Source: QVMP01 sp047974325
Lineage (GTDB): Bacteria > Bacteroidota > Bacteroidia > Bacteroidales > Dysgonomonadaceae
Length of the DNA stretch: 29,051 nucleotides
Assembly: GCA_047974325.1 (NCBI GenBank)
Contig: JBKECE010000252.1
Coordinates: 1 to 29,051 of the forward strand
Direction: 5' to 3'
Position 1 is the stretch's first letter; each line of letters opens with the position of its first letter. Position numbers and translations under genes: made by a program. The notes below the pieces were generated by a model. That model had not been told where the DNA came from. It ran no database searches and saw only the letters and a program-made list of their open reading frames with translations. Positions 16,051 through 24,512 of the stretch are shown here, piece after piece.

Positions 16051-18429
16051 TCAGTCTCGTTTCGGTGAAATCGTTCTATATTTCCTATAACTCGCAACAA
16101 CCAGCAACAAAGCGGCCAAAACCGATACAACCAGAATAATTCCGGTTTTATCAAATTGTATTTCTCCTGCATAGCTGTGCATCCCGCCAAGAAAATAATT
16201 TACACCGAAATAAGTCATCAACACAGACGAAAAAGATAAAAATCCAAAAACATGAAATGTGAATGTATTGGTGAATATTTTTATATTTTTCTCATGAAAA
16301 ATGAGACTGTAAATCAAGAATGTGATGAGTGCCCACACTTCCTTCGGATCCCATCCCCAATACCTTCCCCACGATATATTTGCCCATACAGCTCCGATAA
16401 AGATGCCGGCTCCAAGAAAAAATATTGCAGGATAGAGACACAATTGACTGTAAACTTTGTTTCGTTCCAATAAATCAATTGTGGTTTGGGCTCTTCCTTT
16501 TCTCGAAACAAGTATTTGTATCAGAGAAACTAAACTGTTCAGAGCCACAAATGCAAGCAGCGTGTAGGCAATCATAATCACCGACACATGAATGCTCAAA
16601 AGTGGAGAAGACAAAACCGGAACAAGGGGCGTTATTTTAGGATTCATCATACCCAAATGAGCCACCAATAGGCTGCATCCAGAAATAAGGAAACCAAATG
16701 GAATGACAACAGGCATTCGACGTCCAAACAAAAGAGCAATCAGCATGCTGAACCATGCAATGATAAGCATTGTTTCAAAGCCATTGCTAAACGGCAATCT
16801 TCCACCAATATATGTACGTAGAAATATAGAATAGGTGTGAATCAGAAAACAGGCTAAAAGCGCAAAATAAAAGATTTTATTTGCTGCTCTTTGTTTTTTA
16901 TCGGGCAGACTGAAATTCAATATCAGTGCCAAAATGCCCAATGTGAAGCCTGACATGAACAATATCGACGTAAAGTCTGTTTTCAGATAAATTAATTCTA
17001 CATTTCTATGAAACTCTGAAGGTAGGATATTACCTGCATTTTTTTTCTGAAATTCTGCAATTTTTTCGAGCTCTGCATCAGCAGATTTATCATCATTTGC
17101 TGTCAATGCCTTATAGTAACTAAAAAGAGAATTCCTTATCATATCGATATGTTCCTGCTCTTGCTCCAATCTTAAATTCTGAGTTGGATAGTACCATTTC
17201 AGCCGTCCGTTTACGGTGATCGGATAGAGTTGCAGCAGGCTTCCACCATGCAACATATTTATGAGTTGTATTTTATCGTTCAGTTTAACAATTTCTTTCT
17301 GTTTCGGAGTCTTTGACATCTCCATATCAGGCTGATTTTCAAAATATTTTGCAAGCTTATATGTACCTTCTGAATCAAAGAAATCCTGTAAAGCAGCATT
17401 TTCAGACTCAGCATTCAACAATTTTTTCAATTCAGGATCTTCTATTTTGAACAGAGCCACTTGCTCCCATTTGTTTGGAAAGAAGAGGAAAGACATCAAA
17501 AACTGATTAGAATTGAGATAGCTAAACGAGGTTTTCCCTGTCAGCTTCAACGTAAAATCATGCGCAAAAGTCGCCACCGGAGTTATTTTTCCATCATAGA
17601 GCATCCACAACGAACCGAACTTATCAGCCTGACTTCTGGTCACTGTGAGACCATCCGGTGTGATCGTCTGGGAAGTCACAGAAAGTGGCAAGCCAAGCAA
17701 TAGAAGCATTCCAACCTTTTTCAGTAAAGGATTTGCTAAAAGCTTTCTGAAAGCATTTTGAGGAGACCACAGATACCACAGCATTGACAACATAAACAGT
17801 CCGTATCCTATGTATGTCAGAGCAATTCCCCATACATCATGGTTGACACTGAGCACGCTTGTTTGCCAATCATCCTCGAAAGAGGTCTGATAGAAACGAT
17901 AACCATCATAGCTGTATATATTGTTCATTGAAACCATTGCTGACAGGCTATCATTAGTCCTTTGATCGGAAATCGAAATTCGTGACACATAGTCGGCCGG
18001 AGCATTTGTACCCGGATAGTAAGCAATATAAAAAGTGTCTAATTTGACCTCAAAGTCTAATTTGAGAATATCCGTATCGGCTTTCACCAAATTGTTTGCA
18101 ACCCCCTTGTTCAAAATCATATACCCATGCTGCGCTGTCAATTTTGTGCACAATGCCCCAATCAGGATAACGATGAACGAAGCATGAACAAGCAAAAGCG
18201 GAATATTATTGTACATTTTTCCTTTCACAATTCCTATAATACTGAGAATGACAACAACTCCCCAAACAGCACAAAACCACCAAGTACCGTATATATGACT
18301 GTACACAAAGTCCGAACCATTCGCTTTTTCTACGAAAGTGGCAACTGACAAAATAACAACCAGAATCACGATGCTCCAAAAAGGAAGCCTGCGCATGGCA
18401 AATAATTCTTTTATTTTCTGAATAAACAT
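16051..18429 (-). CDS. ccsBA: Fused cytochrome c synthase CcsBA (ResB-CcsA)
   Basis: System II cytochrome c biogenesis protein that carries haem across the inner membrane and attaches it to CxxCH motifs of exported proteins. The 792 residues join a ResB/CcsB part (several N-terminal membrane helices, then a large periplasmic region to about residue 480) to a CcsA/CcmC-like part. The WWD haem-handling motif reads WGRYWGWDPKEVW, with WGWDPKEVW starting near residue 691. The ATG at 18429 precedes a short basic stretch and the first helix. A gap of 122 bp with its own -7 element separates it from the Rid gene, so it can be expressed alone, but its neighbours include two proteins with CxxCH motifs that need it. 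Confidence 0.94.
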   Translation of the reverse strand: MFIQKIKELFAMRRLPFWSIVILVVILSVATFVEKANGSDFVYSHIYGTWWFCAVWGVVVILSIIGIVKGKMYNNIPLLLVHASFIVILIGALCTKLTAQHGYMILNKGVANNLVKADTDILKLDFEVKLDTFYIAYYPGTNAPADYVSRISISDQRTNDSLSAMVSMNNIYSYDGYRFYQTSFEDDWQTSVLSVNHDVWGIALTYIGYGLFMLSMLWYLWSPQNAFRKLLANPLLKKVGMLLLLGLPLSVTSQTITPDGLTVTRSQADKFGSLWMLYDGKITPVATFAHDFTLKLTGKTSFSYLNSNQFLMSFLFFPNKWEQVALFKIEDPELKKLLNAESENAALQDFFDSEGTYKLAKYFENQPDMEMSKTPKQKEIVKLNDKIQLINMLHGGSLLQLYPITVNGRLKWYYPTQNLRLEQEQEHIDMIRNSLFSYYKALTANDDKSADAELEKIAEFQKKNAGNILPSEFHRNVELIYLKTDFTSILFMSGFTLGILALILNFSLPDKKQRAANKIFYFALLACFLIHTYSIFLRTYIGGRLPFSNGFETMLIIAWFSMLIALLFGRRMPVVIPFGFLISGCSLLVAHLGMMNPKITPLVPVLSSPLLSIHVSVIMIAYTLLAFVALNSLVSLIQILVSRKGRAQTTIDLLERNKVYSQLCLYPAIFFLGAGIFIGAVWANISWGRYWGWDPKEVWALITFLIYSLIFHEKNIKIFTNTFTFHVFGFLSFSSVLMTYFGVNYFLGGMHSYAGEIQFDKTGIILVVSVLAALLLVVASYRKYRTISPKRD

Positions 18430-18489
18430 AATTTCTGATCCGTTAAGTCATTTAAATTGAAGTATATGAAAATATACCGCCAAGAGATG

Positions 18490-18497
18490 CAAAGATA
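18490..18497 (-). promoter_or_regulatory. -7 element of ccsBA
   Basis: TATCTTTG on the minus strand matches TAnnTTTG, 60 bp before the ccsBA ATG. A six-base inverted pair taccgc/gcggta about 45 bp apart flanks it, possibly chance. No strong -33. This suggests ccsBA has an independent promoter and is not only the tail of the upstream cluster. Confidence 0.45.
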
Positions 18498-18551
18498 CAA
18501 TAAAATATATCTGAACATTTCTTCGCGGTAAATATGAAGACTGACGTACTA

Positions 18552-19700
18552 TTAAAATGGCTGAAACAGATTATTCTCTATTTCTTTTATAGCAATACAT
18601 TCTATTTCTATGAGCCACCCCGGACGGCAAACCGGAGCCAATACGATCACTTTGGGTATTTCCGCATAATATTTATTCAAATATGCAAAAACTATTTCGT
18701 AATCGGCCGTATCCCGCAGATAAACGATCATCTTGGCTATATCCTGCATACCGGTTTCCGCTTCGGCAAGAAGCATGCTTATATTCTCAAGAGTCCGTTC
18801 AATCTGCTTTTCAATAATAGTAGGTGATACGATATTACCTTTATTGTCAATGCTTGCCGTGCCCGACACGTATATTTGACGGCGGTCTCCATAATCGACA
18901 GCTGTGGCACGTTCAAAAGTCACTCCGTACTCATACGTCGGATTCAGATGAGTTGGAGCATATAAATACCGGATTTGTTCATTTCTAATTCCTTTCACGG
19001 AATAAGCATCCATCAAAACCAATGACTGCGGATGCAAATATCTTCCTTCTATACCCGTGCTGGCAAGATAGTGAGTATCTTTTGTCAAACCTTCACGATC
19101 AAATGCTTTGACACGAGCTTCCACCATCTTTGTATAGTGTATGTCGACACCTTGCACATAGATCCATGTGCGAATGCAATTATCTTTCAACGTGCAATCA
19201 TGCTTGGATAAGAGATCGCTATATGTATTAAAGATATACTCGGTTTCAGCATATTCGTCCTGCAAGGGTTTTTGCAGTTGCATATTATATAAATGCCTGA
19301 AATGAGGTCTTTCCATGATATGCGTTCCACTTTCGTCAACAACAATTTTGCTATCAGCAACAAAATAAGCCCAAACGGAAACTTTTGTGCCATTCAAAGG
19401 CGGTTGTTGCACGATGGAAACAGCCACGGCATCGTCTTTTGTGCTTTTCAAGAATTCCGCTTGATTGACCGCATCACTTACAAAATATCGTTTCAATATC
19501 AAAGATGAATTTTCCAGCTGTTCATCAGCTTGTAATCGTTTCAATGCTTCTTCAATATCAAGGAATTGAGTCTTGGCATTTCTGAACTTGTCATTCAATT
19601 CAATCATCGCATGAAACTCAGCCACGCCATTTATAGGGTAGAATGCTCCAATATTGACTGTTACAGCAAGATCAGGCCATTCTATTTTTGTATATTTCAC
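18552..19700 (-). CDS. Large Rid/YjgF-family protein, chorismatase-like architecture
   Basis: A 382-residue soluble protein whose C-terminal third is a clear RidA/YjgF domain (VDYGDRRQIYVSGTASID, then IERTLENISMLLAEA, KMIVYLRD and VCRPGWLIEIECIAIK). The arginine in CRPGWLIEIE aligns with the catalytic Arg of imine deaminases. The N-terminal two thirds resembles a diverged second copy, as in FkbO/Hyg5 chorismatase-like proteins, but I cannot prove that activity. No signal peptide is visible, so it is probably cytoplasmic although its operon neighbours are exported. Translation starts at GTG 19700, 19 bp after the mono-haem lipoprotein stop. The substrate is unknown; imine hydrolysis or chorismate-type chemistry are both possible. 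Confidence 0.75.
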   Translation of the reverse strand: MKYTKIEWPDLAVTVNIGAFYPINGVAEFHAMIELNDKFRNAKTQFLDIEEALKRLQADEQLENSSLILKRYFVSDAVNQAEFLKSTKDDAVAVSIVQQPPLNGTKVSVWAYFVADSKIVVDESGTHIMERPHFRHLYNMQLQKPLQDEYAETEYIFNTYSDLLSKHDCTLKDNCIRTWIYVQGVDIHYTKMVEARVKAFDREGLTKDTHYLASTGIEGRYLHPQSLVLMDAYSVKGIRNEQIRYLYAPTHLNPTYEYGVTFERATAVDYGDRRQIYVSGTASIDNKGNIVSPTIIEKQIERTLENISMLLAEAETGMQDIAKMIVYLRDTADYEIVFAYLNKYYAEIPKVIVLAPVCRPGWLIEIECIAIKEIENNLFQPF

Positions 19701-19719
19701 GTCTTTTTATTTCTTTATT

Positions 19720-20445
19720 TTATTCGTTTTTAGCTCCGGCTTCAATCCATTCTTTTGCAAGAACCACATCTTCATCTTTCAGTGAAGACAGACTTGAATG
19801 GATATTTGTCAGTGCAAATCCATTTAATACATCCATCAGGAAGCTGCCGGAAGCACTGCCAGGGAGTACGCGCACTTTTGAAGAATTATTTTTCGCTACC
19901 ACATTCACAAGATGTGAATAGCTTTGTCCTTCAGTCAAATAAAGCCCTGCGGCGGCGGATGCTCCTCCACCATGACAGGCTATACACTGACTGAAAAGTT
20001 GTTTCTGCAAGCGGGCATAAGTCAATAAGTTAATATTGCGGGATGGAAGCACAACATTTGCCGTAGGCGTTGTCTCAAAATCATTATCATAAAATGACAA
20101 CATCTTCTTGTTACCTGTCTTTTCAACCAACCACAACCCTACTCCATGCGTTCCTTCAGGAATGTCCGGAAATGACACACTGATGATTCCATCGGCATTG
20201 GGCTTTGAAATTTCTTTGTATGTCAACGGCTCCGTATCGGAACTGTTTGCATATGTTACAAATAATATCTTGTATTCTTCAGGAAAAGCATTTAATCCTT
20301 CAAAATAAAATGATGCAGACACACTAACGTATACTTTTTCATAATTTTCGTCTTTGGGATAAATATCTCCACTATCGCATGCCCACAAAAAGAATGAAAG
20401 AGCCACCCCAATCAGACAGAATATGTTGTTAAATTTTCTATTCAT
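19720..20445 (-). CDS. Mono-haem cytochrome c-type lipoprotein
   Basis: A 241-residue exported lipoprotein. The signal sequence ends in LWAC with Cys23 as lipidation site. Residues 35-140 look like a beta-rich domain of unknown type. The C-terminal 100 residues form a short cytochrome c-like domain with CIACH (Cys154, Cys157, His158) and a possible axial Met204 in GSASGSFLMDVLNG. Haem would be attached by the CcsBA encoded nearby. I chose ATG 20445; a GTG directly before it (20448) would add one residue. It lies 12 bp after the second porin stop and 19 bp before the Rid gene. Likely role: electron transfer with the di-haem protein encoded upstream (inference). Confidence 0.82.
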   Translation of the reverse strand: MNRKFNNIFCLIGVALSFFLWACDSGDIYPKDENYEKVYVSVSASFYFEGLNAFPEEYKILFVTYANSSDTEPLTYKEISKPNADGIISVSFPDIPEGTHGVGLWLVEKTGNKKMLSFYDNDFETTPTANVVLPSRNINLLTYARLQKQLFSQCIACHGGGASAAAGLYLTEGQSYSHLVNVVAKNNSSKVRVLPGSASGSFLMDVLNGFALTNIHSSLSSLKDEDVVLAKEWIEAGAKNE

Positions 20446-20457
20446 CACACAAATTCT

Positions 20458-21690
20458 TTAGAAAGAAAATTGAAGCATAACCTGTGCATAGTGCTTTGCC
20501 AAGCCTAGATCGTCTTCGTCACGTTCGATTTGATCGGTGTGTCCCCACTTTCCAAGATATTGATACATAGCCTGCAATTTCAAATTATATCCGGCAATGA
20601 AATAGTTGAACCCCAGAGAAGGAGCATTCAATATTCCATCTGTTTTTTGTGAGTTTCTGTCAAAGAAATCATAGCGTGCAGCTAATTGTATCTTATCTGT
20701 TACAAAATAACCTCCCTGCACATAACCTCCAAGAAAATTATACGCCGGAGAAATATTTTGTTTTTTCACAAATTTCATATTCAACCAATATGCTTCACCT
20801 GTAAAATACCAACGATTATAGAGATATGCCAATTCCAATCCCGCACGAAAATCGTTACTTGCCTGCCAGTTTGCTTCCACATTATACGATGTGGATAAGG
20901 CAACAAGAATCTTCTCATTATGCAAATCATCAGGACTACCCTGATGTGTAGGCATTACTCCTTTAGGCGTATATGCAAATCGACCGGCATAGAGCAAAGA
21001 AGGGATACCAAGATCATCGCTCAATGTTTTTTTAGCTCCATTCACACTTATGCCCGTACCATTAAAGATACCAATCTGATATCCCCATTTATTTTTTAAC
21101 AATCCATGAACCTGCACACCCAAATCAAAACCGGTGGCTATGTTCGGATTCACAGAGTTGATTGAGTAAGGAATAGATACAGCGGTGGTCAGAGACATTG
21201 GCAAAGTGGGGAAAAGAGTTTCACCCAACGTTGTCAGATACGCCTGATTGTATGGAGTTTTAAACTTACCAACACGAAAACGCAGTTCATCTTTCAAATT
21301 CAGATCGAACCATGCCTGTTGGAGCAATGCATCGCCGGACTGTGCTGCGTTCAGAGTAAGGTTGAAAGTAATTTTGCCAAAAGCCTTACCTGCAAAACCT
21401 ATCAGAGCATTGCCAATTTCAAAGCCACTGTTCGCTACATTATCCTGATCGGACAGTTCAAGACCTTCATCATCATAATAATTAAATTTTGCAGAGGTCT
21501 GAACAAGAACAAAGGGTTTAAAGGTAAAATCTCCGGCTTTACTTTCAAAACTGAATCCTTTTTTTCCGGCCAAAGGTATTACATCACTTTCAATGTATTT
21601 GTCGTGATTTTCTGTATCTTTCACACCTTCCTGTGCCAATAAGCTGTTGGAGATGAGCAGTGTGAAAAAGATTAATGCTTTTACTTTCAT
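20458..21690 (-). CDS. Outer-membrane porin, OprO/OprP-like
   Basis: A 410-residue exported beta-barrel. An N-terminal signal peptide ends around SLLAQEG. Alternating hydrophobic strands follow, with LRFRVGKFKTPYNQAYL and LTTAVSIPYSI as porin landmarks (the first is typical of the phosphate-selective porin O/P family), and the chain ends in ...VMLQFSF with the terminal Phe favoured by the BAM machinery. The substrate cannot be inferred. It starts 35 bp after the DUF1111 stop and is followed 12 bp later by the mono-haem lipoprotein, so it is embedded in the iron/haem cluster. It is a different sequence from the first porin of the cluster and is not a recent duplicate. Confidence 0.85.
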   Translation of the reverse strand: MKVKALIFFTLLISNSLLAQEGVKDTENHDKYIESDVIPLAGKKGFSFESKAGDFTFKPFVLVQTSAKFNYYDDEGLELSDQDNVANSGFEIGNALIGFAGKAFGKITFNLTLNAAQSGDALLQQAWFDLNLKDELRFRVGKFKTPYNQAYLTTLGETLFPTLPMSLTTAVSIPYSINSVNPNIATGFDLGVQVHGLLKNKWGYQIGIFNGTGISVNGAKKTLSDDLGIPSLLYAGRFAYTPKGVMPTHQGSPDDLHNEKILVALSTSYNVEANWQASNDFRAGLELAYLYNRWYFTGEAYWLNMKFVKKQNISPAYNFLGGYVQGGYFVTDKIQLAARYDFFDRNSQKTDGILNAPSLGFNYFIAGYNLKLQAMYQYLGKWGHTDQIERDEDDLGLAKHYAQVMLQFSF

Positions 21691-21725
21691 TATGATTGTA
21701 CTTTATTTGTTTTCTATTGATTGTT

Positions 21726-23168
21726 TTATAGAGACTTGAGAAAAATAATAAGAGCATCTCTGTCGTCTTTTGACATACGGCTAAATAGTTCACGTGAAAC
21801 AGCTCCTTCTCCATCGTGCCACATAATGGCTTCGATGAAATTGCGGGCACGTCCATCATGCAGAAAATGAGTATGCCCATTCACTGTTTCCTGTAAGCCA
21901 ATTCCCCAGAGCGGAGTTGTACGCCACTCATAGCTTCTCGCCGATCCGGTCACAACATGATTGTCGAGTCCTGCTCCCATGTCATGCAGCAAGAAGTCGC
22001 TATAAGGATGAATCGTTTGTCCGGACAGCCAAGGAAGGCGGGTTCCATTCAACAGCACAGGAGCATCCTGACGGGTATGAAGCGTTGGTGTGTGGCACAG
22101 ATTACACTTCGCTTTGTAGAAATTTGCTTCACCGCGCTTCACTGTCTCATTGTTTACATTCCGTCTGGCAGGCACACCAAGCGAACTCAGATATAAATCC
22201 ACATCTTCCATGTCTCTGGTTGATATCTGGATTCCATAGTGACTGTATCCGATGTTTTGAGATTGACCTTCGCTCACCTCTAATGGATAACGGTCACTGG
22301 TGACACCCAAATCGGAAGAAAATCCCAATTCGACGGTCAAATCGGCATGATGCGCTTTGTTGCCACCTACACCCACATATTGTTTGTTACGTTCTGTGAT
22401 AATGCTCAGCCTACCCGATATTCCATATTCGGGATAATTGCTCTGCGCTGCCAACCTTCTTAGTTCATCCGTATCCAATGCCATGATTTGTCCCATGCCG
22501 ACATGCCTCAAGGGAATGTGCACATCTACAATCAAATCTTCCGGTTTAATGCTGTCTGCATACCATTCGGATATAGAATAATGAGGTGTAACCAAAGAAT
22601 ATTTTTCGCCATCGGGAAAAGAATATTCTTTTTCTTCGTAAGTGGCTTTCAGTTTACCTTCTGCTTTCACTCCAAATATAGACTGATCGTGTAAAACACG
22701 TCCATATTGTCGAAAAAATTTGCCGTTCTTACGGGTAATGTAAACTAACATAGAAGAGAATCCACCGGAACCGGAACCACCTTCGGAAAACAGAGTTGGG
22801 AAAGTACGCCCTGCATTCTTATGACAACTACCACACGAAAAACCAACATATAATGGACCTAATCCACCTTGTGTGGGGTCGCTCTGGTCACTCGTTCTTG
22901 GATCGTCATACAATTGATCCCCTTTATTGAATCTATCCAACAATGCTCCTGTAACCCAACTGGATGGCGTGTCGTAAGCTCTGATGCTTGTCATAAAGAC
23001 AGTTGATCTGCCGGCCGATAATTCAGCCGGATCTGCAACCTTACCATTCGGTTTCAGGATGATATCGTCTTCATTATCACTATCACTACATGCTGTAAAT
23101 GCTGCAACACATAAAAGTATTACAGCACTGATCAGCATTTTTATATTCTTATCAAAGAAATATTTCAT
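21726..23168 (-). CDS. Di-haem DUF1111 (thiol oxidoreductase-like) lipoprotein
   Basis: A 480-residue exported lipoprotein; the signal ends in FTAC with Cys27 as lipidation site. Two haem c sites are present: CGSCH (112-116) in the N-terminal half and CNLCH (355-359) in the C-terminal half, matching the di-haem DUF1111 family distantly related to di-haem cytochrome c peroxidases. GLGPLYVGFSC and FLHDGRARNFIEAIMWHDGEG are family landmarks. The reaction of the family is not established; thiol oxidoreductase is only a database name. It lies after imelysin with a 127-bp gap containing a terminator-like hairpin and a second small hairpin, and before a porin and a mono-haem protein. Outer- or inner-membrane anchoring cannot be decided. 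Confidence 0.9.
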   Translation of the reverse strand: MKYFFDKNIKMLISAVILLCVAAFTACSDSDNEDDIILKPNGKVADPAELSAGRSTVFMTSIRAYDTPSSWVTGALLDRFNKGDQLYDDPRTSDQSDPTQGGLGPLYVGFSCGSCHKNAGRTFPTLFSEGGSGSGGFSSMLVYITRKNGKFFRQYGRVLHDQSIFGVKAEGKLKATYEEKEYSFPDGEKYSLVTPHYSISEWYADSIKPEDLIVDVHIPLRHVGMGQIMALDTDELRRLAAQSNYPEYGISGRLSIITERNKQYVGVGGNKAHHADLTVELGFSSDLGVTSDRYPLEVSEGQSQNIGYSHYGIQISTRDMEDVDLYLSSLGVPARRNVNNETVKRGEANFYKAKCNLCHTPTLHTRQDAPVLLNGTRLPWLSGQTIHPYSDFLLHDMGAGLDNHVVTGSARSYEWRTTPLWGIGLQETVNGHTHFLHDGRARNFIEAIMWHDGEGAVSRELFSRMSKDDRDALIIFLKSL

Positions 23169-23191
23169 ATCAAATATGGCTTATATAGTCG

Positions 23192-23213
23192 GCACTTTAT
23201 TCAGAAAAAGTGC
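23192..23213 (-). promoter_or_regulatory. Hairpin in the leader of the DUF1111 gene
   Basis: Seven-base arms gcacttt (23192-23198) and aaagtgc (23207-23213) are separated by eight bases and end 24 bp before the DUF1111 ATG. It could be an operator or a leader hairpin. A TAATTTTT box (7 of 8 bases of the -7 consensus) overlaps just upstream. Confidence 0.35.
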
Positions 23214-23261
23214 GAAAAATTAGTTGATCGGAAAATAGTATATATAAGACAGAAGAAAAAT

Positions 23262-23288
23262 GGAGGCGAGCTGTTTGGCAACACCTCC
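23262..23288 (-). terminator. Terminator-like hairpin between imelysin and DUF1111 genes
   Basis: On the minus strand GGAGGTG pairs with CGCCTCC (one T-G wobble) around a 13-base loop, followed by ATTTTTCTTC. It starts 8 bp after the imelysin stop. The stem is GC-rich in an AT-rich region and the U-run is short, so partial termination inside the operon is plausible and would lower expression of downstream genes relative to the porin and imelysin. Confidence 0.6.
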
Positions 23289-23295
23289 CTGATCT

Positions 23296-24468
23296 TTATC
23301 TCAGATTTTTAATCTTAGCCAATGTTGTTTCCAAATCTGCACATGCTTCCATTGCAGCATCGACCTTAGCTCCGGTAAGATTGTTACGGAAGGGACGATC
23401 CATTTTTGTAATAGCATTATAGGCAGCTTCTATTGAAGCAGTCACTTCAGCATCGAGCGAAGCATTTTTGCTTTTCACAAAAACAGAAAGACTGTTAGCA
23501 CTTGCATTTGTGGAAGTCTTGCCTCTGCCTCCGAAATAAGAATTACGGATACTCACAATGTTATTGGAATAGTCATCAATAGAATTCCAGCTATACCAAG
23601 ATTCTACCTGTAGCACAGCCTGACTTTGGTTACCATTTTTAGCTTCTCCGTTTGGACCTCCTATTTTTTGAGAACCAACTTCACCGGCAATATCAATACA
23701 TCCGTCAATAATTTGATCTACCGCATCATCCAATGAGCCGAATGCTCCGGTTGCTTGTCCAGATATTTTGAATGAATGAGCGAAATTATACAGATCGGGG
23801 TTGAATTCCAATTCCTCAATAAGTGTCAGATCACGACCTGTAATACCTTCTGATCCATGCCATGCAGACCAAAGTTTAACGCAATCGTTTCTCAAATATT
23901 CTGTTGCAGCAATCAGATAAGTTTTTTCACGAGGTGTAAGCGTTGTGTAATCTTTAGGGCTGTTCAACCCATTTTCGTCAGCCACTTGATTTTCTCCTGA
24001 AAAAATAAGATATTCAATTGTGTGAAAACCATGAACATTAGAAGACGCAATGGAAGTTTCATCTATATCTATATTCGAATTAAGAATCTTATCTATCTGG
24101 TCTTTGTCCAAAGGCCATGAGTCAAGAGAAGGGTCGAGGCTCAATCTTTCGGCCGGACCAAACAAGAAACCTTCACTTTGTTCCCAAGGAATGCGGGCGG
24201 CACGCCAAGCTGCACAGACAGCGTTCAATCCATCTTGTGAGGGTTCTGCATTGAATGCCTCAACAGCATCATACAAAGCCCAGCACTTATCTTTCATATC
24301 ACTATATGTTACGATTACAACATCGTCCACGTATGTATCAATAGATGCAGTAAAATCATATCCATAACCAACGTCACCATCAACTCCATCGCTACTTTCA
24401 TCACACGACGTAAAAATTAGAGCAAATATTGTTAATAATGACCACAAACAAAAGTTGAATTTTTTCAT
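23296..24468 (-). CDS. Imelysin-family (peptidase M75-like) lipoprotein
   Basis: A 390-residue exported lipoprotein; the signal ends in IFTSC with Cys22 as lipidation site. The imelysin signature GxHxxE is present as Gly147-Phe-His149-Thr-Ile-Glu152 in HGFHTIEYLIFSG, preceded by WRAARIPWEQSEGFLFGP (88-104), another family hallmark. Imelysins include the iron-regulated IrpA and the M75 domain of EfeO. They are thought to bind metal in the periplasm, and peptidase activity is doubtful for most. It follows the first porin by 44 bp and precedes the di-haem DUF1111 gene. A hairpin with a short U-run lies just after its stop. Confidence 0.92.
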   Translation of the reverse strand: MKKFNFCLWSLLTIFALIFTSCDESSDGVDGDVGYGYDFTASIDTYVDDVVIVTYSDMKDKCWALYDAVEAFNAEPSQDGLNAVCAAWRAARIPWEQSEGFLFGPAERLSLDPSLDSWPLDKDQIDKILNSNIDIDETSIASSNVHGFHTIEYLIFSGENQVADENGLNSPKDYTTLTPREKTYLIAATEYLRNDCVKLWSAWHGSEGITGRDLTLIEELEFNPDLYNFAHSFKISGQATGAFGSLDDAVDQIIDGCIDIAGEVGSQKIGGPNGEAKNGNQSQAVLQVESWYSWNSIDDYSNNIVSIRNSYFGGRGKTSTNASANSLSVFVKSKNASLDAEVTASIEAAYNAITKMDRPFRNNLTGAKVDAAMEACADLETTLAKIKNLR

Positions 24469-24512
24469 TCCGAATAAATTATTTAGTTAGAATTATATTT
24501 AATAAGGTTGTA

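Noticed and set aside
21590..21880. 96-residue minus-strand frame across the DUF1111-porin junction
   Set aside because: It overlaps the ends of two well-supported genes in another frame and has no family features.
21917..22303. 128-residue plus-strand frame
   Set aside because: Antisense to the DUF1111 gene with its two CxxCH motifs; composition is that of a shadow frame.
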